A stretch of 64,000 nucleotides of DNA from Jejuia sp043557195 (GTDB taxonomy: Bacteria; Bacteroidota; Bacteroidia; Flavobacteriales; Flavobacteriaceae): the NCBI GenBank assembly GCA_043557195.1, contig CP121314.1, forward strand, positions 620,001-684,000, written 5' to 3'. The position numbers and the translations under genes are program-made. The notes under the pieces were generated by a model. The model was not told the origin of the DNA. It saw only the letters and a program-made list of their open reading frames with translations, and ran no database searches. Of this stretch, positions 28,075 to 35,599 are shown in pieces. Positions within the stretch are counted from its first letter, which is position 1, and each line of letters opens with the position of its first letter.

Positions 28075-30909
28075 TTAATTGATAAACTGAAATTCTGGTG
28101 ACATCAAAACTGCCCAAAATACATCTTGCAGTTGCTCTTCTTCTGGTGCCTCTCCTAAAACATTTAGCATAATCTTTTTTTCTTCATTTGAGGGCTTTCT
28201 ATTTAATGCTTTCTCATACAAATCATCTACAATAGCACTACTATCCTCGCCATATTTTTTTAACCATGACTGCGCTCCTTCTCCTAAAACGCCGTTAAAA
28301 AACTCTCCATTTGTAAGTTCTAAAGCTTGCAATAAGGTTGCTTGGTCTTCTCTTGAAGTGGTTACAATTTCTCTACTGGGTCTTCCTAATGCCTTCATAA
28401 ACGGGTGCTGTTTTACCAAACTAGCACGTGCAAATTTTTCGTTGTGTGGTTTAAATGTAAAATCAAGTAGTTGTCCCCAATTTTTAAAATTTCCAGTACT
28501 GTAATTTCTAACTTTTTCCCACGAACTATCATCGTACGCCACGCCTGTCCAATCTCCTTCAGGTAATTCACGAGAACTTACCCAAGATAAATCAGACTTT
28601 AAAAGTGTGCTTTTACCAGATTCATAATCTATCTTAAAAGCAAATAATATACCCGCAGGATTTGCAATAGCACCTCCATTTTCTCCTATAATAGCAATGG
28701 TGTTTTTTCCTGGATGCAATTGCTCGGAAACATCAATTTTATCCACTGCCTTCCAATTTTTATTTTGCGATATTTTTTTCCCGTTAAGGTAAAGGACATA
28801 CGAATTATCCACAGAAATTAAAATCTCCGCTTTATTTATAGCTTCTTTTGAAATGTTAAATGATTTTCTAAAATATCGTTTACCGGGTTCAGGTAAAACT
28901 ACTCTGCCTAACACTTCTTCTAAGTGCCATATGCGTATGGCTTTAATATTATCTCCATTGGGATTAAATGCAACTTGAGGGTACAAAGGCGCAATAATTT
29001 GACTTACGCCATCCGAAAATTGCTCCGCACTTAATCGGCGCGTTACTGGACCTTTAAAGACGTACTTAGTTTTTAAGTCTTCCTCTTTTTTATAATTGAC
29101 CATGGGTAGTTGATAGACTTTAGAGGTCATGATGCGCCTAATTAAATGTTTTAAGTCTGAACCCGAATCGATAAAGTCTGCCGATAACCAATCGAGTATC
29201 TCAGCATCCCATGGTGCATTATCCATTTCGTCTAAAGGTTCAACGATACCGCGCCCCATTAGTCTGTCCCAAAACCTATTGGTAATAGTGCGGTACAGTC
29301 TGCCATTGTCTCTTTGTACCATAACCTCTGAAAGCTTTAACAATCTATCCTTAACTGTTTCGCCCTCAACACTTCCTAGTTCTGGATACAAAAAATTAGC
29401 TTTCGCCATTTTACCTATAGGCTTATCGCATCTATTCAATTCCAATATTGAATCAGAAAATATAGTTGCAAATCCGTAGGCTTGGTCTAAAGTTAGATTA
29501 CTGATAAAACTGTTATGACAGGACGCGCATTTTACATTAACACCCATTAAAGATTGTCCGATGTTTTGCGCTGCTTGCATCTCGGTTCGCTGACTAGCAT
29601 TAACAACACCTCTCCATTTTACCCCTTGTATAAAACCTTCTGAACCTTTAACTGGATTTACCAACTCAGTCACTATTTGGTCATAAGATTTGTTTTTCAT
29701 TAAAGACCTATACAGCCAATGTGTAATTGGTTTTTTACCGCCTACGCTGTAATAATCGTTTCGTAATAAATCATTCCAAAAACTTAACCAATGTTGTGTG
29801 TAATTCTGATTATCGTTCAATAAACTATCAACTAATTCTTCTCTTTTGTTTGGATTATTATCATTTATAAAATCTTTAACTGCGCTTGGTTCTGGTAATA
29901 ATCCAACCGCATCCATGTAAGCACGTCTTATAAAAGCTCTATCCTCAATAACATCTTGCCAATCAATATTATTTTTATCGAAATAAACATCAATTAATTT
30001 ATCGATAGGATGCGTTATATCTTGGTTTTTTGGTAGCTCAGGTTTAGCTAAAGCTAATTCAGCTTCTGGAAAAACTTTCACTGCTTTATCCGACCAATGT
30101 GCGCCTTCTGCAATCCAAAGTTTTACTAGTGCAATCTCATCTGAAGTCAGTAATTTACCTTTAGTTGGCATGACTTCCTTATGATTAGCAGGAAGTGTAA
30201 TACGTCTGTAAATTTCACTTTCTTCCGGCTTGCCTGGTACGACTACTAATCCACTTTCTCCTCCTTTAAAAACACCTCGTTTTGTTTCAAGAACTAACTC
30301 ACCTTTTTGTTTGTTTTCACTATGGCATTGGTAGCATTTATGGGCGAAAAGACCTCTTACTTCTAGATTTAATTTGTCTTTTTGCAATTCTGATATGGAA
30401 TCTGATACTTTTAGCTCAGAAAGTAAAGCTATAGATTTTGTATTATCATAAGCATTTTTATTGCCTGGTAAAACTGCTGTTAAATAATCTTCTCCGTGGG
30501 TTAAGTTTGCGCCTAAATGACCTGCTATGGTTAGTAAAACCACTGTTGCAATGAGCATAAACCGATATGCTTTTAAACTTACTACGGATCTTTTTAAACT
30601 ATTTTTTAAAATTAGGGCTGTACTTATAGCCAATACTGCTGTTGCTATACCTGTGTATTGATGATTATCTACTAAATCGCCACTATACGTTTCTTGAGTT
30701 TTTAAAAACCATCCAAAAAGTGCTGAAAATACTGCAAATCCAGCACCAATATAAACCATGAGATTTATACCTTCTCTAAGTCTTTTACGCTTGCCGTTTA
30801 TCGTTAATAATTCTAATACAAATCCAATAACTAAAAGGCCTATTGGGAAATGCACCAATAATGGATGCAAACGCCCTAACAATTGAAGTATCCAGTTTGT
30901 GTTTTCCAT
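28075..30909 (-). CDS. Planctomycete-type membrane cytochrome c (DUF2231-PSCyt1-DUF1549-DUF1553) with inserted jelly-roll domain
   Basis: 944 residues. The N-terminus has four membrane helices of DUF2231 type (about 12-135; LHPLLVHFPIGLLVIGF). A cytochrome c-like domain carries heme motif CYQCH (C192, C195, H196) and KLWIAEGAHW. DUF1549 (about 305-500) has a second CxxCH in KCASCHNSFI. DUF1553 (about 545-925) includes RRLSAEQFSDGVSQI and ends MSPEFQFIN. Between about residues 675 and 812 it is interrupted by a jelly roll (YVLYLNGKKIS, IDVSEQLHPGKNTIAI) very like the GH78 N-terminal domain. Inner-membrane anchored with periplasmic domains; electron transfer is expected from two heme sites. First gene of a three-gene unit with DUF1501 and NHL. 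The substrate and reaction are unknown. Confidence 0.9.
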   Translation of the reverse strand: MENTNWILQLLGRLHPLLVHFPIGLLVIGFVLELLTINGKRKRLREGINLMVYIGAGFAVFSALFGWFLKTQETYSGDLVDNHQYTGIATAVLAISTALILKNSLKRSVVSLKAYRFMLIATVVLLTIAGHLGANLTHGEDYLTAVLPGNKNAYDNTKSIALLSELKVSDSISELQKDKLNLEVRGLFAHKCYQCHSENKQKGELVLETKRGVFKGGESGLVVVPGKPEESEIYRRITLPANHKEVMPTKGKLLTSDEIALVKLWIAEGAHWSDKAVKVFPEAELALAKPELPKNQDITHPIDKLIDVYFDKNNIDWQDVIEDRAFIRRAYMDAVGLLPEPSAVKDFINDNNPNKREELVDSLLNDNQNYTQHWLSFWNDLLRNDYYSVGGKKPITHWLYRSLMKNKSYDQIVTELVNPVKGSEGFIQGVKWRGVVNASQRTEMQAAQNIGQSLMGVNVKCASCHNSFISNLTLDQAYGFATIFSDSILELNRCDKPIGKMAKANFLYPELGSVEGETVKDRLLKLSEVMVQRDNGRLYRTITNRFWDRLMGRGIVEPLDEMDNAPWDAEILDWLSADFIDSGSDLKHLIRRIMTSKVYQLPMVNYKKEEDLKTKYVFKGPVTRRLSAEQFSDGVSQIIAPLYPQVAFNPNGDNIKAIRIWHLEEVLGRVVLPEPGKRYFRKSFNISKEAINKAEILISVDNSYVLYLNGKKISQNKNWKAVDKIDVSEQLHPGKNTIAIIGENGGAIANPAGILFAFKIDYESGKSTLLKSDLSWVSSRELPEGDWTGVAYDDSSWEKVRNYSTGNFKNWGQLLDFTFKPHNEKFARASLVKQHPFMKALGRPSREIVTTSREDQATLLQALELTNGEFFNGVLGEGAQSWLKKYGEDSSAIVDDLYEKALNRKPSNEEKKIMLNVLGEAPEEEQLQDVFWAVLMSPEFQFIN

Positions 30910-30946
30910 TTAATATAGTGAAAAAGTGGTTTTTTAAATTATAAGC

Positions 30947-30991
30947 TAAAGTTATTGGCAATTGGCTAGAAGATTATCCTGCTCTGTCATG
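30947..30991 (-). promoter_or_regulatory. PUL operator plus -7 box for the cytochrome-DUF1501-NHL unit
   Basis: Minus-strand CATGACAGAGCAGGATA (30975-30991), 20 nt, then TAACTTTA (30947-30954); ATG 37 nt further. It lies back-to-back with the plus-strand operator at 31009-31025, only 17 bp apart. Confidence 0.76.
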
Positions 30992-31008
30992 TTTTCCAAT
31001 GAATAACA

Positions 31009-31053
31009 CAAGATAGAACAGGATACAATTAAATGGGTTTGTGATTACCTTTC
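31009..31053 (+). promoter_or_regulatory. PUL operator plus -7 box for the PL28-like lipoprotein
   Basis: Plus-strand CAAGATAGAACAGGATA (31009-31025), 20 nt, then TACCTTTC (31046-31053). It places transcription start near 31060, which favours the ATG at 31098 as start codon. Confidence 0.75.
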
Positions 31054-31097
31054 GTAACTTATATTGAAAACACCAATTTATCTTGATTAATTTTACA

Positions 31098-31967
31098 ATG
31101 AAGAACAAGCTTCAACTTATAGGCAAAAGTGGATTCATTTTATATTTAGCCCTTTTAGTGTCATGTTCTAGTGATTCAGAAAGCGAATCAGAAAAAGAAG
31201 AAACCATGATAGAAGAACCAGAAGACGACAACTCGAATCCTACTTCCAACCAGGTTTGTGATGATACATCAGATTTTCCGAACTTGGGTCCTAGTGCGTC
31301 GCAATCACAATCTTGCAATGATGTTTCAAACCCTAACAATCAAGGCACACTAGATTGTAGAACAGATAATACTGTTGGAGGTTATGAAAATTTAGCTAAC
31401 GGCTGGGGCAGCTATAAGATTACTGGTGGCGAAATAAGATATGATGGTACAAAAACACGAGTAGAACGTTTTTTTAAAACTATTTCGCAAGGAATCAGTA
31501 AAAAAACTATTCTAACTGGGACACTTAAAATTGTAGATTTAAGCGACGGAAATACTTGTATTATTCAGTCGCATGCTGGTGGCGATATTTTGAAAGGCGA
31601 AGAAGCTGGAAGTACAAACAGAAGTGCACAGTTTTTGGTATATGCGAAAAAAACAACTGACAATAGAATTAAGTTAGAAACTCACGTAACTACAAACCCT
31701 TATACTACCGATACTGGCGGTGCTAGAGATGTACAAGATTTCAAAACTCTTAATTATAACGAAGCTTATCCTTTTGTGTATGAAACTGGTTATGACGATA
31801 AGGGTACTGCTTTTTCAAAGTTAAAAATTGGTGAAACCGAAAAACATGTTGAACATACTCATACTACCGAACGTGTTTACTCTCGATACGGTGCTTATGG
31901 CACTAGCGATGATGGTGATGTAACTGCACATGTTGAGTTTAAGAATGTTGAATTATGTAGAGAATAA
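31098..31967 (+). CDS. PL28-like jelly-roll lipoprotein
   Basis: 289 residues from the ATG at 31098 (an in-frame TTG at 31083 is a poorer start). Lipoprotein signal ending LVSC, then an acidic Ser/Glu-rich linker (SESESEKEE) as in surface-exposed lipoproteins. The domain that follows resembles the PL28 lyase at 35600-37615 in order and spacing: TRVERF against PRIERS, LTGTLKI against FTGTFRI, and RYGAY shared exactly near the end. It lacks the trefoil-like modules and the T9SS domain. It may be a surface ulvan lyase of PL28 type or a catalytically dead glycan-binding relative. It is alone on the plus strand, convergent with the sulfatase (15 nt between stops). The relationship rests on short matching motifs only. 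Confidence 0.72.
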   Translation: MKNKLQLIGKSGFILYLALLVSCSSDSESESEKEETMIEEPEDDNSNPTSNQVCDDTSDFPNLGPSASQSQSCNDVSNPNNQGTLDCRTDNTVGGYENLANGWGSYKITGGEIRYDGTKTRVERFFKTISQGISKKTILTGTLKIVDLSDGNTCIIQSHAGGDILKGEEAGSTNRSAQFLVYAKKTTDNRIKLETHVTTNPYTTDTGGARDVQDFKTLNYNEAYPFVYETGYDDKGTAFSKLKIGETEKHVEHTHTTERVYSRYGAYGTSDDGDVTAHVEFKNVELCRE

Positions 31968-31982
31968 TAGTTAAACTAAAAA

Positions 31983-33380
31983 CTAAATTTCACCAATGTA
32001 TTCTGGATTTAACTCCGTTGGTATTGGAGCATTAGTATCCTTCCACCATTTTTTTAGAAGTTCCAATAACTCTTCTGTTTTTTCAGGGTTCGCCTCGGCA
32101 AGATTATTTCTCTCCCCAATATCTTGCGATAAATTATATAATTCCACGCCATCGTCCTCAAAATAATAATGCAGCTTCCAATCTCCTTTTCTTATCACAG
32201 ACCCTGGGCGTGTTCTAAATAATGCATCTCGAGTTTCGTTATCATTTACATTATATGCTTGTAAATACACAGGGAAATGCCAAAATAACGTACGTTGAAA
32301 TGTCTGTATTTTTTCCTCTAAAACAGGCGCTAAACTATTACCATCAAGATTATGCGTGCTAGCATTTATTCCAGCATAATTTAATACCGTTGGAAAAATA
32401 TCCAAGTTCGTTATTGGAACATCACTTTTAATATTTGGTTTAATCTTTCCATTTAAAACAAAGAAAAAAGGTTCTCGAATTCCGCCTTCATAGTAACTTC
32501 CCTTGCCTGCTCGTAATGGCTTTTGTTTGGTAATACCATACAAACCGCCATTATCAGAGGTAAACACAATGAGTGTATTATCAAAAAGGGATTTTTCTTT
32601 TAATTTATGGATGAGCAACCCAATATTTCTATCCAAATTATCAACCATTGAAGCATACTCTGCATTACCTTGGCCATTCCAAGGTGATTTTTCCTCATAT
32701 TTGGGCACGATACTGTCAATCGCCATTATCGGGACGTGCACTGCGTAAGGCGAATAATTAAGAAAGAATGGCGAGGATATAGTGTCAACAAACTTTAAGG
32801 CATTTTCCATCACCAAATCGGTTAAATATTGACTATTCCCTTTTTCAATCTCAACATTTTTATAAGGTGGATAATAGCTTCTAGGAAGTCCTGCATGGCT
32901 TCCTCCAATATTCACATCAAACCCATAATCTAAAGGATTATCACTTAAATGCCATTTTCCTGCATGACAGGTTATATACCCATTTTCCTTTAAAACTTCT
33001 GGTAGAACATCATGTTCTGGCGCCAGTGTATGCGTGTTTTTAATAGGAATAAGTTTTCTGTCTTCAGATTTCCCTCTTGTAGAAGGGCTAACGGTATAAA
33101 CACCGTGACGTGGCGTCCATTGTCCCGTCATTAAACAAGCCCTACTAGGAGCGCAATTAGATGCTGATGCGTAACCATTTGTAAATACCATTCCTAAGCT
33201 AGAGAGGTAATCTATATTGGGCGTTTCGTAATATTCACTTCCCATAAAACCAACATCTTTCCAGCCCAAATCATCAACATTTATAATGACAATATTAGGT
33301 TTAAGAAGATGTTCTTGTTTGTTATTACAAGAACACATTAACACTAATAAAAACGCTGAAATAATTAGTAAAAATCGCAT
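31983..33380 (-). CDS. S1 family formylglycine sulfatase, lipoprotein
   Basis: 465 residues with a lipoprotein signal (C16 or C18 in LMCSC). The N-terminal metal site is VIINVDDLGWKDVGFMG; the formylglycine motif NCAPSRACLMTGQ has C76. HAGKWHLSDNP, VFTSDNGGLYG, LRAGKGSYYEGGIREPFF and the C-terminal WKLHYYFEDDGVELYNL are family features. It is expected to remove sulfate from ulvan oligosaccharides. The gene follows the toroid enzyme (33430-35343) by 49 nt in the same unit. It is clearly different from the sulfatase at 18602-20194 and probably belongs to a different S1 subfamily. Confidence 0.92.
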   Translation of the reverse strand: MRFLLIISAFLLVLMCSCNNKQEHLLKPNIVIINVDDLGWKDVGFMGSEYYETPNIDYLSSLGMVFTNGYASASNCAPSRACLMTGQWTPRHGVYTVSPSTRGKSEDRKLIPIKNTHTLAPEHDVLPEVLKENGYITCHAGKWHLSDNPLDYGFDVNIGGSHAGLPRSYYPPYKNVEIEKGNSQYLTDLVMENALKFVDTISSPFFLNYSPYAVHVPIMAIDSIVPKYEEKSPWNGQGNAEYASMVDNLDRNIGLLIHKLKEKSLFDNTLIVFTSDNGGLYGITKQKPLRAGKGSYYEGGIREPFFFVLNGKIKPNIKSDVPITNLDIFPTVLNYAGINASTHNLDGNSLAPVLEEKIQTFQRTLFWHFPVYLQAYNVNDNETRDALFRTRPGSVIRKGDWKLHYYFEDDGVELYNLSQDIGERNNLAEANPEKTEELLELLKKWWKDTNAPIPTELNPEYIGEI

Positions 33381-33429
33381 TTGCTATGTTGAAATTTAAA
33401 ATTGAGGTTTTGATTATTTTTCCTTTATA

Positions 33430-35343
33430 CTAACTCACTTTAATTTCCAAAATTAATTCCTTGTCACCCTCAAAAAACACTTCTAAAGGTATAGCTTCTA
33501 CACCAGGTACCATGTTAAACGTTCTGCTTCCCTCTATCTCTTTTATTTTGATAGGTGCATTTGCTTTAATAGTAACTAAACCATCAGGTTTTTGAATGCT
33601 AACTTCTGTATCACTAATTTTTGAAACCACTTCTTTATTAGGCGAAATTATTGGCAACACAAAGGCTGTTGGTACTGTTATTTTTTCGTTTGTCTTCACT
33701 TTAATTTGAACAACTTCATTAGTACATTCATAAGATAAATTAAATAATGAAGCTGTATCTGTTACCACTTCTCGCTTTTGATTTTTTAAAACTACTTGAG
33801 CAGAAATATTTATTTCGCCGCTTTTATCTTCTGCTTTTGTGGTTGCTGTTAAGTCGTAAAGATTCGTATACCAAACCTCATCCTTAAAGGTTTCAATTCG
33901 TGGCGTTAGCGGAATATCTTTATTGGGCTGTGGTTGTTGATTATACGGTTCTACCATATGATATTCTGCCATACTTGCGGCACATAATAGCCCAACTTTA
34001 TTATGATATAACACACCTAAACTAGCACCTGTTGCTTGACGAAAATCTTCTTTGTAATGATACTCTGCATCATATGCGCTAACCGTTCCTCTCCAATCAC
34101 CTCTTGCGAAAAGGGTAACATCTAAATCTTTAACATATGTTACACCATCGGCTGAAACTCTAGGCAATGCAGTATTTTTATTTATTTCTGGTAAATGATT
34201 CCAATGATCTAAAAGGGCTGCCAAGGGTTTGGCATGGGTAAATGTATGATGCACACAAGGCGGAATACCTGCTTCTATAAAACCAGGACCGCCATGAATT
34301 AAACCGTCTTGCGTACAGCGTTTTAGTAACTCTGTGTTTTTAACGGCTGCTGTACCAAAAGCTGGATTTTTATCTGCCATCATTGCAAATGCGGGCTGAC
34401 TTCCATCACAAGTTCTACTGCCCCAATAACTCCATTTGTACATTCTATTCCCCCAACTGTTGTCCCAAGCGCCATCTGGCAACATAAATTCTAAATGACT
34501 ATTTAACGACTTCGTTAAAATTTCTAATAACGCTTCATCTTTTTCTTTTAAAGCATACATTACTAGACTGTTCAACGTTTCTTCAACATTGTATCCTAAA
34601 TCCACGCCATGCAATCCTTTCTGACTTAGCTTGCTTGAACTTTTTTTACATTCACCAAATAAAAGTCCTTCATTTTCTGTAAAGTATACTTTTACTTCGG
34701 AAGCTAATGTTTTACTCTTTTCTTTAAAATCTTCTCTTTCTAAAACATTTCCAATTAAATTTAGTCCATACACCGCTGTACCCGGATAATTTATATTAGT
34801 AAAATCTATTGTAAACGTATCATGAATATATTGTCCTGCTTTCTCCAAACGCTCTGTCCAACTTTCTTTTGTTTTAGCATCTAAAACATGTCCATGATAA
34901 TGCAACGCTTCTGCCAAAGCAATGGCTCCAAAAACAGTAATTCCTTTCCATGTTTTTGGGTTTGGAACCACTGTCCATGCTCCACTTTTATGAGATACAT
35001 TATTTTCTGCCCAAAGCATTACAAGTTTTGCGCCTTCAATGTATTTTTTGTCTCCCGTAGTATCGGCCATGTATAAAAATGGATAAACCGCATCCATACA
35101 ACGCCCGTGAATATGGGAACATGATGGGCATCCTAATGCACCATGCTCTTCAAGGTTAGACGGATTATTGATTTGAACGTTTAGCATGCCATCACACCAG
35201 TCTTTTAGCAGCCCTGAAATCAAATTTTTGAATTCTACGGAATGTTCTGAATGACTTGAACATGCATTTAAAACTCCTGTAATGGGAAGTGATAAACCAA
35301 CGCCTACCAGCGTTGATAGTTGTATAAAGTTACGTCGTTTCAT
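33430..35343 (-). CDS. Tat-exported toroid/beta-sandwich enzyme, possible ulvan oligosaccharide dehydratase
   Basis: 637 residues. The start MKRRNFIQLSTLVG is a twin-arginine signal with a lipobox at C28 (LNAC). Residues about 40-400 are helical and read like an (alpha/alpha)6 toroid (CMDAVYPFLYMADTTGDKKYIEGA, LGYNVEETLNSLVMYAL, WDNSWGNRMYKWSYWGSR, CVHHTFTHAKPLAALLDHW). Residues about 410-637 are a beta-sandwich, as in heparinase II/III-type lyases. It is the neighbour of PL28 and in the F. agariphila ulvan locus the gene beside PL28 (P29_PDnc, from memory) is an oligosaccharide dehydratase making an unsaturated uronate that GH105 then removes. That identity is inferred from fold and position. 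The conserved H-H-T-F-T-H segment would be a candidate active-site patch. Confidence 0.7.
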   Translation of the reverse strand: MKRRNFIQLSTLVGVGLSLPITGVLNACSSHSEHSVEFKNLISGLLKDWCDGMLNVQINNPSNLEEHGALGCPSCSHIHGRCMDAVYPFLYMADTTGDKKYIEGAKLVMLWAENNVSHKSGAWTVVPNPKTWKGITVFGAIALAEALHYHGHVLDAKTKESWTERLEKAGQYIHDTFTIDFTNINYPGTAVYGLNLIGNVLEREDFKEKSKTLASEVKVYFTENEGLLFGECKKSSSKLSQKGLHGVDLGYNVEETLNSLVMYALKEKDEALLEILTKSLNSHLEFMLPDGAWDNSWGNRMYKWSYWGSRTCDGSQPAFAMMADKNPAFGTAAVKNTELLKRCTQDGLIHGGPGFIEAGIPPCVHHTFTHAKPLAALLDHWNHLPEINKNTALPRVSADGVTYVKDLDVTLFARGDWRGTVSAYDAEYHYKEDFRQATGASLGVLYHNKVGLLCAASMAEYHMVEPYNQQPQPNKDIPLTPRIETFKDEVWYTNLYDLTATTKAEDKSGEINISAQVVLKNQKREVVTDTASLFNLSYECTNEVVQIKVKTNEKITVPTAFVLPIISPNKEVVSKISDTEVSIQKPDGLVTIKANAPIKIKEIEGSRTFNMVPGVEAIPLEVFFEGDKELILEIKVS

Positions 35344-35487
35344 CTGTTAAATTTTATCGTTTTTATTGGTCATGCCTCGACTCCTCTTAGCACAGGAATG
35401 TAATTCGCCAAAAATCATTTCTGTTGGTATCAACTTCTTGTTATGGCTTATTTCATATTTAATTAATCACATAATTTATTACCTTTT
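35344..35487 (-). other. Long 5' leader of the toroid enzyme gene
   Basis: The -7 box at 35488-35495 is 144 nt before the ATG, against 20-72 nt for the other units. I see no clear riboswitch or ORF in it. Confidence 0.4.
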
Positions 35488-35532
35488 GAAAAGTATTTAA
35501 AAATAAGAATTTATCTGTCCTGTTTTGTCCTG
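35488..35532 (-). promoter_or_regulatory. PUL operator plus -7 box for the 35343-31983 unit
   Basis: Minus-strand CAGGACAAAACAGGACA (35516-35532), 20 nt, then TACTTTTC (35488-35495). It lies directly behind the PL28 terminator. Confidence 0.75.
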
Positions 35533-35544
35533 TTTGATTCCATT

Positions 35545-35577
35545 AAAAAAGCCAGAAAACTATTTTCTGGCTTTTTT
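35545..35577 (-). terminator. Rho-independent terminator after PL28
   Basis: AAAAAAGCCAGAAAA and TTTTCTGGCTTTTTT form a perfect stem with a 3-nt loop; on the minus strand it ends in a T-run 23 nt after the PL28 stop. Confidence 0.9.
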
Positions 35578-35599
35578 AATATAAATTATAGAGGATATA

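Noticed and set aside
31083..31097. TTG start giving five extra residues to the PL28-like lipoprotein
   Set aside because: The ATG at 31098 gives a standard lipoprotein signal and a normal leader from the -7 box.
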